Source of the DNA: Undaria pinnatifida
Taxonomy: Eukaryota; Sar; Phaeophyceae; Laminariales; Alariaceae
Reading direction: 5' to 3'
Length of the DNA: 64,000 nucleotides
Assembly: GCA_012845835.1 (NCBI GenBank)
Contig: JABAKD010000004.1
Coordinates: forward strand, 6,181,765 to 6,245,764
The translations under genes were made by a program, and so were the position numbers. Below the pieces are notes generated by a model, which searched no databases, was not told the DNA's origin, and worked only from the letters and a program-made list of their open reading frames with translations. Of the stretch, positions 52,740 through 64,000 are shown piece by piece (position 1 is the stretch's first letter; the number at the start of each line of letters is the position of its first letter).

Positions 52740-53850
52740 CCCGCGTATTCAAACGATAGAGCGAGGTGAACTACAGTACTCCCGCGCGTACCCCCCTCGG
52801 CGAAAACCCGGCCAGCTCCGTCCCGACGCTGTGGAGGTGCGGGGGTCTACGGGCTTAGGGGCTGCAGGCTTGTTCAAGTAAAAACCTCCCCCCAACGAAT
52901 GCCGCTCGCAGTATCTATTTATAGCCAAAGAGTGAATATTTGGTATCATACTGATCCTCATGACCAGTGGAAGAGGATGACATGGCCAGTTTTTTTTTAC
53001 GGCCTCAGGTTGTCTCTGGGAGAGAAACTCGTATCGACCAATGATAGGCCTTCAATTTTTCAATATTAGTTAGGCCTTTTCCAAGTGGGGGCGAAAAATA
53101 AATTGCACCGCATTTTGCACGATCCGGTTGGACGTATTCCAAGGCATGTTTGTAGACGTGTTCGTGCAAAAAATCGAAGATCTGACCTGCCTGCGTTCAA
53201 CTTTAAGCAGAATCTAGCGAAAAACCGGATCCCACTCTAAAACCAAGTCATTTGAAGGAAATAACGTATCTTACTCATTATTACGCACAAAAATTAAAAT
53301 GTCCACGCCGTTTTCGAGCGATAGACCCCGAAATGTTGCACGTATTCTACATGCCCATCCCGAGGTCTGGCCTTCTGAGTTTTTTTTTATTCTTCGAAAA
53401 TATTTGGGCTTAGGTGGTCCACGTTTTCCTAAAAATCTAAACTGACGAAAAATCAAGAAAAAACAAAAACCCATCGGTTGAGGTCTTCGCTAGGGCACAT
53501 AGAAGACGTGGGCAAATTTTCACGGTCTGAATCGAAACAACGGCGCGGGCATTCGCCGGGGAATACATTTGGGTTTTTTCACTTGAACCGGCCTGTACGG
53601 CCATACACGACATAATAACACCTCCCCCTCCTTAGAAAATTACGTCCCCAAGGTGCCCAAATCCGGCTCACCAGTGGCACATAGTAAGATGCAGCCCGCC
53701 CTTCATACGACTCGCCGGACGCCTCACGGCGATTCGCGTTTGGTGCAATCAATACCGGCGGGGATGGTGAAAACCCGACGTGCTTTGTCTCGGTATTGTA
53801 GAGGTACGAGGGTCCGTGGTCCTCAGGGCTACGCACATGTATGATATGAC
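52740..53850. repeat. Two copies of the GAAAACCCGACGTGCT repeat family
   Basis: 52785-52880 (GGCGAAAACCCGGCCAGCTC, GGTGCGGGGGTCTACGG) and 53758-53845 (GGTGAAAACCCGACGTGCTT, GGTACGAGGGTCCGTGG) match each other and 24350-24430. No coding role is evident. Between them, 52980-53580 shows nothing recognisable. Confidence 0.55.
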
Positions 53851-56800
53851 CCCCCCCCCCCCCTCTTCACGTTCTGACTCGACCGCTTCCCGTGCTTGCT
53901 TGTGTCCGAATAAAGGCTGCCGGAGAACGGCAGAAGTCATTCGTAGCTGGTCAAATAATGGAGGCTTTACGTGCGAGCCAGGCTGATTCCGTCACTGGAA
54001 GGTCAGACGTCGTGGAAGGCAATCACGGGGGTCACTCCTTTCGATACAAGTGTATATCGTTAGTACTTGTGGAGATTACGTCGTTTGGAGTTGCACGTGA
54101 TAACTCCCTTCGGCACTAGGCCTTAACAACTAGCGATGTGCGTGGGTATGAGGCATGCCTTTGGACTTCCACCTTCGAGGGAGACGATTGGAAGGCTTAA
54201 ACTGTACCGTAGAGTTTGGGAGCTACGCGGCAATGCCGTGTTCGCTACGGTAGGAAGTTACGACGTAGAGTGGTTTCCATAGCAATCGACCGCCCCTGTA
54301 GGCTTTGCTTATGCTTTCTTCTCGCTAGGGCAATCTCGAGCAGTTAAGCTCTAGTACTCCGGGACGAATTTTCCCTGGCCACCACGCACACCGCGAGTTG
54401 ATTTGGCAGTTTTTTTATTCAACCCGCTACGGCCTTTGGCAATTGTACCTGGGTTTGAATCCCTTATCATCGGGTGATTTCGAGAGGACACGGCGCGCGT
54501 CTGTTGACTGCGAATGGCACTGGCATGACACGGCGCCATGTACGCCGATAGTAAGGCAGAAAACGAGGCGATACACGTTCAGAAAGGCATTCACTGTAGA
54601 TGCCGGGAGTACGCTCGAATATCGATATTTCAAGCTTTGGCATTGCCTCGTTTCAAGGCAGAAACGGAAGATGGTCGGGGGGGGTATGGGGGTAGGAGTG
54701 TTGTCGTCTGGGAACGTTCTGGGTTGATCCCCGGGTTTGAAATATTAGACCGTATACCTGGTCCAGGGTCGGGAAAAGTCAGTCCAGGATAAGTAAAGTA
54801 ATGGGTTCGAAATAGGGCATGAGATGTATTTCACGTTAAGTGATACGACCGACAAAATCTGATTCTGGGCCAGGAAACACACGGCGAATGCTGCAATAGC
54901 GAACGAGAGAGAAGGGATGGAAGGTATTCACGTTAAGGGGCCACGCTGGCCATGCTATAAACCCTATGCATATTGTTTTTGTGTTTGTACAGCATACATT
55001 TTCCACAGGAGCCATACGCTCCTATACAGTGGCCTATGAAACACGTGTTACGGAAAGCGGCACACCGCCTGAACCAAACTTGCTCCTCGCTCTCTCTCGA
55101 TCTTTGAAGAAAACCTAAGTTGAGCACAATATTGGTTCAACTACAAATCACTAAAACGTACGACTTGTTGTGTTTCCACCCCGTCAATGCATGCCGGTAT
55201 TTCGGCCGTTCGGCAGCCCTTCACCCGTACAACTATATTGCAGCGCTCGCGCTGTAAGGAACGTGTGATTCCGTCAGAGGCTGACATCGGTCGGTACCGT
55301 GGTGGTTAGCGCTACCGCCGAAGTTCAATGTCGAAAACCAAAGGTGGTGCGATAACTCGTACGTTTTTCACGGTGACCAGTAGAATGCAGGGTGGTGTTC
55401 GTTGCGTTATTCTCTGAGGCTTGTTTCGAGTTGAAGAATGCGCCGGAGTGGTACACAGAATGTAGGTTATCGCCAAATATCGACTGCCAGCGAGAAGCAG
55501 GTTTGGTTCAGGAGATGTGTCTCTTTCCGTAAGGCATGCTTCGTACCGCTAGAATACATATACTAAAAGTACTATAGCTTCTGTGAAAAGAATCACTTTA
55601 TGGATTTTTCAACTCGAAATATAAGAAACACCAAAACACATTGTGCGGAGTGGCGCCTTCAACACTGCGACGGAAACCCAACGTTCAAAACAAGCCCGCG
55701 GCCCCGGGTGAAAAACTATAATCTCGTGGCCTTATCCACGAAACAATCTTAACGTAGAAATTGTTGGCTGATGAAAAGCTTCCGAACATGCCTGATCGCC
55801 CCCCCCCCCCCCCCCCCGCTTGATCCCGTCTCCCGTGCCACGTGACACTCAGGAAAGAAAAAATCGCAGTGCCGCTGTGGCATCGTGCTACCGAAGAAAT
55901 TGATTCCTCCAACACCGGCAGCATTCTTTACTCGGACCTGATAGGCCACACGTATTCTGTGCTCGTTGGACCAAGACGGGTCGCTCGAAACACGACTGGG
56001 TGATCGGACGGGATGCCGACGCGGCGGGCAGCACCATTGCTGCTAGGCAGATGCCGATGCGGTGGTTACACGCACAGGATCCGCTGCGCGTATTCAACTA
56101 TCCCCATACGAGTATCGTCCTGCGGTTGGTTGTGTATGCCTCATACATTTGCCGAGGAGGCGGTAAGACTGGCGTATATGCTTGTCCACGTACAGTCCAC
56201 GGGCACCTACGAGATCAAGGTTGAGTCGTGCTCGAAATTCCTTCCGTGTTTACAAAAGGTTGCTCGTAGGTTATGTCTTCGAGATTTGGAATGGGACCTA
56301 CATGCGGGATGTCTCAATGTCAACTTGTGATATGGGTTTAGCCCTTATACCCCTGCAACATGTATACAGCTCAAATTCCTTTTTTTTTTTAGCCGCGCGG
56401 ATTCAGACGAAAAAGGGTTGACCCACGAACCGGGATGCTATGTGGCGAAGACTTCATCCGCGTGTGACCCATTCTCTTCCAGTTGTTGTACGGGAGGAAT
56501 GTTCAAGCAACGAATTTTCTATTGCATTGCACATGCGTGCTCCGCTCGCATTTTTTATACTCGCGTCAACGTATCGTGCAACGATGAGAGCGGTGCTGAC
56601 GGGGGAGCGGGATGAGCCCGATGCCTGTTTTGTATGTGCCTGAGTCCTCCCACGGTAGATGTAGCACTATTTGAGCAAACAAAGGCATACCTGAACGGTT
56701 GAGCTCGAAAGTCTGAAAATATCGTGGGGTATGAAAACTTTACGAGCAGGCTTGTTGTAGGACTAGCGCATAGACGTGTGGGTCGGGTTGCGCGAACGGA

Positions 56801-57186
56801 TGTCTTCGAAGTCATGCTTGCGGTGATGATGATTGCATTGAGCTCCTCACGTTAGGAGCTCAGGAAATTCTTAGAATCTGCTGCAGCCTTAGTGTGGGAT
56901 GACTCACCGTTGGAAAGCCTAGATAGCGCTGTCGAAAACGTGCAGCTTGTTCCAGGCGAACAGCACGCTGGAATATTTTTAGTTTGAAGTGTTTTTAATT
57001 TTGATGGTGAATGTGGCGACACGAGAATAATATACAGGTGCGTTCAAGCACCGAATAGGTCGCGTTCGTCGACCGCCGGCAAAAACGAACTGTTACCGCA
57101 CTCGCTGTACCCGTTCCGACGCTCACCACACGGCGCTAGGTCCATGCCCGCTAATCGCATTACTGTATCGATGCGAACACTGACAT
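53850..57186. other. Region without supported gene
   Basis: C run at 53852-53862 and 55800-55816. A plus-strand stretch around 55990-56160 reads DWVIGRDADAAGSTIAARQM and is protein-like for about 50 codons, but all three frames are open nearby and no splice pair was found. 56837-56885 (GAGCTCCTCACGTTAGGAGC; AATTCTTAGAATCTGCTGCA) is an inverted match to 59182-59235. Confidence 0.35.
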
Positions 57187-57615
57187 CTAATCAAGCGGGT
57201 TTCCGTAGAACAGTTTCCCGCATTCCCCGTGCTCGGCCGTTGCGGCACGCACGAAGCGGCAAATCTGTTCGTTCTCCGCGTTGACCCCGATTCCGGTGTC
57301 GAACATGCCTTCCACGGTTTTGATGTTTGCCACCGTCAAATCCGGGTGGGAGTCTACCTTTGCACCATCGCCCGATGTTTCTCCCACGTCTCTGCCCGCC
57401 GCCAGAGCCACTGCAAGTGGGCATGAGATGACGTCGGACTGCAAGGCGTGGACGGCGTCCTGAAGCAGTCCGTCAAACCGACGCTGGAGCGATGCAGGGA
57501 GTACCTCAACATTGGGCGCCTTTGTCTTTAAAGCTGTCAATAGCATCTGGATCGGGGTGGGAATGGGGCGGTGGGAGTGGACGCGGGCGTGGGGGAGGTC
57601 GGAGGTAGTGTACAT
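57187..57615 (-). CDS. Unrecognised 142-codon open frame
   Basis: Starts with ATG at 57613-57615 (MYTTSDLPHARVHSHRPIPT), then LQRRFDGLLQDAVHALQSDV, ALAAGRDVGETSGDGAKVDS, and ends EHGECGKLFYGNPLD at 57187. GC-rich third positions and helix-friendly composition favour real coding. No domain recognised; no signal or membrane segment. It lies 425 bases downstream of gene C on the same strand, so it could be the next gene's single or first exon. The opposite strand is open only in short frames. Confidence 0.5.
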   Translation of the reverse strand: MYTTSDLPHARVHSHRPIPTPIQMLLTALKTKAPNVEVLPASLQRRFDGLLQDAVHALQSDVISCPLAVALAAGRDVGETSGDGAKVDSHPDLTVANIKTVEGMFDTGIGVNAENEQICRFVRAATAEHGECGKLFYGNPLD

Positions 57616-58040
57616 GGTACGTCCGTTAGACTCGTGGAAGCATAGAGATGTCTAAAACTCGCCGGACTGATTTCTGGCCGAGGACTGGCTTTTATATCCA
57701 TTTTGCAGCGAGTGCAGCGCCTTCACCTATGCCTTGTCGTTGTAATCACGAGCGATCTACCCTACTTAAGGGGGTCCTGTTTGTGATGATGTATTCTAAT
57801 GCTAGCTCGACACCATATTCTAGCCCGAGGTCGTAATTCAGAACAAAATCAATGGTTACTTCGTGTACACTACTATTAATATTTGTCGGCGGAGCTACAT
57901 GTTAATAAATTCGACTTTCCCTTGTTCAATCTAAACGCGAATTGCGCTGTCTCCCCTCGGTGGAACGAAGGGTAAACCATTCCCCGCAGAAGCATTCGCG
58001 CTTCGAGTGCAGTCCAAGTGACTCCCCAGGCATTTATGTC

Positions 58041-60256
58041 TCAAAAAATATTCTCACACCCCACCTTCAGCTGCGAGGCGCGTTGTCTCAACTCATCGGC
58101 CCGAGACGCAGGCACACGGACGACGACAATCGACGCACTGTGGTCGTCGGTTCCTGTGCTTTCATCAGGTAGCCCAGCTCTTGAGGCCAGGCCCCCCAAA
58201 TAGATTATGGCTGTACGGGTTGGGTACAGTCCCGAGTAGCGTTCCCCATTCACGCGAGCGTTCCTGATCCCATCGGCATTGGCTTCATCTTTATCGTCAT
58301 ATGGATCACCCCAAATCCACTGCAAGCAAATTCGTCCGCGGGACACGTCCGGGCTTGTCGCGGGTGTAACCTGTAACGAATCCCGGGAACATGCGTGAAA
58401 ACATATAAGAGCCTTCTTGGTGGAGAAACTATGTACTAGATGCCTCTTCGCTCAGCGAACAATAGGAATGACCTACCACCATTCGCGAACCGTGACAAGC
58501 GTGCGGCGATGCGTGTGTTTCATCGCCGAGCCCCTGTCCATAGCCTATAGCTGAAACGAGTGGCTGCGCCAAAACAAAAATATACATTGTCCATGAACAC
58601 TGCTGCACAATCAATTTATCGTGTCCTGCCCTTCTTTGCCAAACCTTGGGTCTGTGGTTTGGCTGCCAATGAACCGCGGACAAGATAGTAAGTGGCTAGG
58701 ATATTAGTGGGCTTGGTGTTACAATTACTTCAAATTGGCTCGTAAGTGTTGATATTGAGAAATACCAAAATCAGTCGGTTGGCCTACTTCGCTACCCGAC
58801 ACATAACTAGATCACTAACCTCCGAGTCCATCCAACTCACAGCCCTGCCAAGCATGTTTGCGCTAGCTTCAACCTACCTCACGCGACGGTGGCTCGAGGG
58901 ATGCCTTGTCGACGCAGCACTTCTCGCGGTATGCAGGAACGTGGTCGTAAAGAAGGGCGTGAATCTGACGTCCGGACGAAGCGGCGAAAAACACAGAACA
59001 TTCGCGCAACCCGGTTCGAACCGAACCCAAGATTTTGGGGAAATTAGTGAACCCAAGATTTTTGGGAAAAATCGCTCGGAAATAGTATGGGATCGTTATT
59101 GGTATGTTCAAAGAGATGTTGACACTTTAGACACTTTAGACGGGAAAAATATCGTATGGAGGTAGAGCCATCTTGCGCTAGGGGTGCAGCAGATTCTAAG
59201 AATTTTCTGAGTTTCCGACGTGAGGAGCAGCTCGATATCTCACCCGAATCGTTGACTTCGGAGGCATTCATTCGCGCAACCCGACCAAGCTTGTATGCCT
59301 TAGCCCTAAAACAAATTGTACTCGTAAAATTATAAGACTAACCGTTAGTTCTTCACTTTAGGACCTCGACCGGCAAGGTTTACCTTTTTTTATCTCAAAA
59401 AGTGCAACCCCCTACCGCGCTATAGAGGAATGACTCAATAGATGATAACACGTTCGGCCTAATTGGTTACGAGATATGATCTTAATGGTACGCGAGTTTC
59501 AATGCAAGGAGTCGTACGGCACGGGGGCCGCACGAGCTTACTCGGCTCGCTGCGTGCTCACGGTCCATTAGACCGTTGACCAGGTCAAGCGTTACGTTGT
59601 GGTTATTATTTCCGGATTGCAAAAGGGGGAGCTTATAGGCTGGTCCTCATAAGCAGTGGCGGCGGCCGCCAACGAAATCGCAGAAATCGTGGTTTATTGG
59701 TGCGGAGCATTAGGCATGTCTCGGTCCGCGATCTGGTTCAGACATGAAAACGAAGACGACCAGTCTTAGTCTCGTGTAGGCCAAACATGGCGGGGTGACA
59801 TCGAATCCCTAGGCACCACCCACCAGCAGGACAAAACCTCCCGCGAAACAGAGCTACCAGTGGGTCCGTGAAACATGTCAACCTTACACATGTTGGCCGG
59901 ATTTGAGCTGTGAAAAATAACTCTTTGGCTTATTTTCCCCGTGGGTCACTTGTATGAGCAACATGAGCTATCAAATGTTTGCCGGGTGTGAACCACTCAT
60001 TTACGCATGATTGCCTGCTGTGAGTTATGGGAGCCAGGCGAGCGAGCGAAGTAATGATTCGTCCTGTGTGTGCAACCTCGCCCTGAAGATCACCTGGCAA
60101 ACCACTGAAGCCGGGAGCAAATCGGCCGGAGCGGCAGCAAGGCTCTTCTCTCTGATCCGTGCACGTAGAAATTGCAGCAGACCACGCGCGCTCAAGCGCA
60201 GTGGGTCATCTTCAGGGCCCCTTCCACCTCGACCCGCGAGCTCATCTAACGCCGAC
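58041..60256 (-). CDS. Gene C, last two exons (unrecognised)
   Basis: Exon 60256-60094: after CTTTTGTAG, reads SALDELAGRGGRGPEDDPLR, then LSARGLLQFLRARIREKSLA and ADLLPASVVCQ, ending in phase 0 at GTGATC. Exon 58319-58041: after TTTGCTTGCAG, starts in phase 0 and reads WIWGDPYDDKDEANADGIRN, later TAIIYLGGLASRAGLPDEST and VVVRVPASRADELRQRASQL, with TGA at 58041-58043. The join is phase-consistent over a 1.77 kb intron. The C-terminal part alternates strand-like and helix-like segments as in a compact globular domain, but I cannot name it. It may be the 3' end of the gene whose exon is at 63686-64000. Confidence 0.5.
58680..60090. other. Gene C intron and unassigned sequence
   Basis: Includes the inverted repeat partner at 59182-59235 and a short duplication (GAACCCAAGATTTTGGGGAA / GAACCCAAGATTTTTGGGAA) at 59026-59065. 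No other gene. Confidence 0.4.
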
Positions 60257-60649
60257 CTACAAAAGCAAGTAGCAGAGAAGAGCATATGCTGAGAGGGGTG
60301 AAGACAAGAGCGAAGTTAGAAAGGGACGAAGACAGGCGTATGCCGCATTCGGGCTTGCCCAGCGCCGGCGTGCCTCTTGGAGGGTTACGGACATGAACAT
60401 AAACTATAATAAAGTACCACTCTGTCTGGAGATAAAGTGACCTTTGGGGTATTAAATTATTTTTTAAAAATACGCTCATGGTGATATTCGGAAGGCATGT
60501 GGGATTGGAACCAAGTTTAACCCGACGAACACATGAGCCGAACAGATTCGGGTTAGGGGTCAACGCATTTCCGAACCTTCGAGCCCTCAAGAGGGGAACA
60601 CTGAGCACAGCCAACGCGCAGGAACGGGTGACTAATCAGAGTCGTTCTG

Positions 60650-60870
60650 CGGTAGTCCCCCCAACTTTTCTTTAACGAAATCTCCGGTTTGAAACCAGCT
60701 ACCGGCCGTATCTCCTGAAATACGGTGCCCCTTGAAACGCCGACGTCATCGTCCGATGGACCTTTGCACGCAAATAAATATATGGAGACGTTTTGTTACT
60801 AGCCTCCTTCCTCGTGTCGAGCAGCCATGGAACGTCCAAAAAAGAAAGTCGATGGTTTTGAGGAGAATAC
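60650..60870. repeat. Dispersed repeat, second copy of 42537-42740
   Basis: CCAACTTTTCTTTAACGAAA, GACGTCATCGTCCGATGG and CCTTCCTCGTGTCGAGCAGC in the same order as the first copy. Confidence 0.65.
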
Positions 60871-61189
60871 GTCATCAGAACGATTGCTTCTTTGGCAAAA
60901 GCGGAGTCGACGACTTCCCTTTTCCCCTTCCCGGCGATAGCTCTGGTGCCAATCTGGACATTTGTGTGATACACGTATGGCCACCTCTTGTTGCCCAGGG
61001 GCCCGCCCGATTGTGACAAGTTTCCGATCGCGAGTAGATCTCTAACCCCGTTCGCATTTGAAGCATACTGAAACCCATACATAGAAAATCTCCGAAATCA
61101 AACGACACCTCCAAGTCGAAGGTTTGATTTAATCACGGCAACGTAGGCCGTCTTCAATAGGGGTCTGGAATGTGACCGACTTATGAGTG

Positions 61190-61440
61190 AGCGGAAAACA
61201 ACCTCCCTGCCTCGTCGTGCGACGCTTTCTATTATATGATATTTGCAATGGTGACGATGTTACGACAGAGGTTGCAATGTGTTTGGCTCAAATAATTTAT
61301 GATGGACGAGACTCCTCAATCAGGGAACGAACAAATAACATCATCGTCGTCCTTTCCCAGTATCGTCGCTTTGTACCCGGACCATGGGATCACTCATGAG
61401 GTTGCATGTTTATGTTTATCAAAGGCAGATTTTAATTGAG
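61190..61440 (+). repeat. Decayed copy of the 31140/47955 repeat family
   Basis: TGTTACGACAGAGGTTGCAA, CTTTGTACCCGGACCATGGG and TTTATGTTTATCAAAGGCAG correspond to head and tail of the family. Confidence 0.45.
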
Positions 61441-61599
61441 TAATAGACCTAATCAAGTGAGGAGCCTAAAAATATTAGGTGTTACCCTCATCGTAGCACG
61501 AAGCGTGATAGGAAACAGGGCATGGTCGTGCACGGTTGGCGTTCCCGAGGGAATGGACGGCTACGCTTGTTGTAAAGAATACCTAGAGGAGTGGTTTGC

Positions 61600-61850
61600 G
61601 TAGTGCTTCTCAGCATGGGCTTTCCTTTATCGTCACATTTACAGCGTTCCGGGCGCAAGCCGTGGTTACGCGTGCTTTTGTTTCTCCCTCCCGCCGTATT
61701 TCGTTTTTATCGCGCAGAGGGGACGGCACAGCATTCCAACTGCTCGGTAATTTGCGTCAAGTTATTGTTACACTTTACAGCCAGGAATGACCAGCGAGCA
61801 GCCTCACCTGTTGGAGCAATAGCACTACCATCTAGACCACTCAAGTCGCA
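61600..61850 (-). repeat. Decayed SINE copy
   Basis: GCAAGCCGTGGTTACGCGTG, TTTTATCGCGCAGAGG and ATTCCAACTGCTCGGTAATT align with 26155-26260 of the minus-strand SINE. The tRNA-like head is only hinted at. Confidence 0.55.
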
Positions 61851-61875
61851 GTTGTTGGGGAGTTTCGCGGAATGC

Positions 61876-62071
61876 CATGTTTGATTGGGTAGGAAAATAT
61901 ATCATAGCAAAACGGACACGGACAAACGCGACAACCCAAGGTCAACCAAACCCAATAGAAATTAGTAGTCATACAGTATATATATATCCTATTTTTTGAT
62001 GGGCTGGGCATGCGTTAGGTTGTCATGTTCGTCAGTTTCAACACAATGATCATGTGCTTTCTACCCAACTA
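61876..62071. mobile_element. MITE-like repeat, copy 3
   Basis: GATTGGGTAGGAAAATATAT at the left and GCTTTCTACCCAACTA at the right; CAACCCAAGGTCAACCAAAC and GTCAGTTTCAACACAATG inside, as in copies at 17947 and 46016. Confidence 0.6.
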
Positions 62072-62299
62072 AATTGGATATGCTGCAAACATCCTATTGA
62101 GGATTTTGGTGGGTTGTGCTATATAACCAACACAACTTACACTTTGATATTTGATAGCCCAATCACGTCAGCATTGATCTCCGGGACCCCCCCTCGCCAA
62201 AGACATCTATCTAGGAACACGCCATCATTACCATCCATAATATTCCCCGTCGCGTTCGTTCGGTGTGAATGGGTGGTCTGGTGAGTAGTGCTCTACAAC

Positions 62300-63685
62300 C
62301 AACACTCGCCCTCTTATCATCGCACTCTGGCAGAGGTATCGTGGAATCACCTTGGCATGGCTTCTATCACCGCAGGGGGAAGGGGGTCACTCGCGATGCT
62401 GTCCAGCTCGATGTCCAACAGACGGTGCCCCGACGAGATTGACGCCGCCAGCCGGAGATAGTGAGATACCAACTCTAAGTTGTGCTGGATGGCCGGTCAG
62501 AATAGGAAAAAGAAGTGAGTCGAATTAGAGGAGTACTGAACATGATATTAAATATATCAGTCATTTTCGGGATCTAAGAAAACGATATTGGGGCCTCTAG
62601 CTGGAGGTGGTGCGGGACTATGTCCAAGTTGAGCTGGATGGCCGGTTAGGCTCGGGGAAGGAAAAGGGGTCGGATAACAGGTATTATAGCGGGGAGATAA
62701 CAAATTAATAAACACATTTGTTCCGGGATTCAGGGCGACGACGATAATATATGGGAGCTAGTGTAGTTACTTGGTTGAACATTGGGTACTCAGTTAAGGA
62801 TTTTTATAAATTAGTTACTTCCGGGAAATGGAGGAGGCGGTGTTGAGGCCACTGGGGGGAGGTGCGAGATCAGCTTCAGCTTGTGCCGGATGGCTAGTTG
62901 GATTCAGGGAAAGGAAGAGGGTTGCGTCGGAGGTATCATGTCTTCACGATGCGGGGAAGGGGAAGGGGTCAGGTTGGAGGTATGTGGTGTGATTGGGAAG
63001 AAATGAGTTACTGCCCACATCTACACGTCTTAACGCAGCAGAAGCACGGGGTCGGCATCGCTGCACACCTGACTTGCTCGTAGATGTTCCCAGATCGGCG
63101 ACAAAGAGAGAAACAAGGGTTTATTATACCGTCGTCCCTGATGCGTCGTGTTCGATGGAGATATACGTACAGCAGACCACTAAAATAAACAGACATGCTT
63201 TCACAGACTATAAAGTCGGGGATGTGGGAATACCCCAGCCGCCGCAAGTACAGCAAGCGATTTCGTCAAATTTACTACGGCCCGATTTCAACATATTGCA
63301 CATTTTTTATGTTAAGGATTTTTATGTTGATAAGGAATAGATTACACCGATAGGTGAAATTCAAAGACGTGGGGAAGGGATGTTGGGAAGTGGTAGAGGG
63401 TAATAATAGAGATACCACTGCTTTACAGAAGGATGCTCGAATTCTATCGGAACGGCATCGTCTACGCTATGTAGTCGGAGGGGAGTAATAATAACATAGG
63501 AGCACCCTCAAGGCACTGCCTGAACGAAAAACAAATTTGGACTGCGGACAATGCTAAATAGATTTTAAGCGATAATTAGTAGTTGCTCAGGTGAGGGGCC
63601 CTTCATTCATAACCATAATGGTATTGGTCAAAATGTGCTACGAACCCCTAATTGTTTCGCGCATTCAGCGACCACATGGCCGTAC
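62300..63685. other. No firm gene
   Basis: Three loosely repeated phrases (GAGCTGGATGGCCGGTTAGG, GTGCTGGATGGCCGGTCAGA and GTGCCGGATGGCTAGTTGG, about 62484-62900) indicate a degenerate tandem repeat of roughly 150-250 bases. A 115-codon plus-strand frame (62993-63340) has no splice or domain support. Confidence 0.35.
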
Positions 63686-64000
63686 CTTTAAGGCATCCAC
63701 GTTGGCACAGTTGACGTGATCCCCTTGGGTGCCTTCACCCCTCACATCCGAAAATGCATGAAGCATAACAAGCTCCAGGCAAGCGTCTCCCATGATCCTC
63801 CAATCGTGCCCCCCCCGGCTAAAAGACACGCGTAAAGCAGCCGTCAGCGCCGACGCCGTTGCCTCTTCCAAGGCGTACAGGAAACCCTCAGGAAGAGGCG
63901 CTTTCCTGTCGGGGTTGCCCTCCGCGACGCGAGGTATTCGCAGGGTTCGAAGGCGGCGTAGTCGGATTTTTCCGATAAGGAGGAGGAGGTGGGCTCGCAC
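63686..64000 (-). CDS. Partial exon with possible RNase III signature
   Basis: Open from the window edge on the minus strand: VAEGNPDRKAPLPEGFLYAL, EEATASALTAALRVSFSRGG, then HDWRIMGDACLELVMLHAF and a polar stretch ending NCANVDALK at a GTACGG donor (63685-63683). The GDACLEL core, with an acidic residue four after GD, resembles the catalytic helix of RNase III enzymes (consensus E-x-LGD-x-x-L-x-x), such as Dicer. The residue before the usual leucine is changed (RIMGD), and the leading glutamate position is an aspartate or tryptophan, so this is a suggestion only. Phase 0 at the donor. Confidence 0.35.

Noticed and set aside
55990-56330. Possible exon around DWVIGRDADAAGS
   Set aside because: Two frames are equally plausible and no phase-compatible splice partner was found.
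62993-63340. 115-codon plus-strand frame
   Set aside because: Protein-like in its second half but lies among degenerate repeats, lacks splice sites and known domains.

Overview
The window looks like nuclear DNA of an intron-rich, repeat-laden eukaryote that carries a plastid/bacterial-type fatty-acid synthesis gene. A photosynthetic stramenopile, most likely a brown alga of the Ectocarpus type, is my best inference; no rRNA, organelle gene or other taxonomic marker proves it. Open frames are short, bounded by GT/AG splice sites with pyrimidine-rich acceptors, and separated by long introns full of microsatellites, SINE-like and LINE-like debris, inverted-repeat elements and minisatellites. Coordinates below are splice-site readings by eye, not transcript evidence.

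Layout. 1-9.2 kb: no convincing gene; SINE tails, a complete tRNA-derived SINE, a 1 kb inverted-repeat element, foldback-element fragments and two arrays of a roughly 42-bp minisatellite. 9.2-17.6 kb: the one gene I recognise, enoyl-[acyl-carrier-protein] reductase (FabI type), in five phase-0 exons (12601-17587) with a possible short first exon at 12268-12330; its upstream flank holds four decayed tandem copies of the first recognised exon. 17.6-24 kb: TTGGT-type tracts, a MITE-like family, a possible minus-strand terminal exon at 19.2-19.4 kb, and a 2.56 kb foldback element (21279-23835). 24.9-25.6 kb: last two exons of an unrecognised plus-strand gene. 26-33 kb: SINEs, one insertion with a 14-bp target duplication, a degenerate zinc-knuckle exon (30.4 kb), and a hAT-like non-autonomous element (32.1-32.5 kb). 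33.7-51 kb: a series of phase-compatible plus-strand exons forming at least one large unrecognised gene ('gene B'), whose introns contain LINE, MITE and other repeats. 51-64 kb: sparse; minus-strand exons of unrecognised 'gene C' (58.0-60.3 kb), a 142-codon open frame at 57.2-57.6 kb, and at the right edge a partial minus-strand exon with a possible RNase III signature.

The most interesting pattern is that several exons here (FabI first recognised exon, the zinc-knuckle exon, the 33.7 kb exon and the 41.6 kb exon, possibly 43.7 kb) are preceded by diverged tandem copies of their own intron-end/exon-start junction. The introns appear to have grown by repeated duplication of the acceptor region, leaving ladders of decoy or dead acceptors before the functional one.
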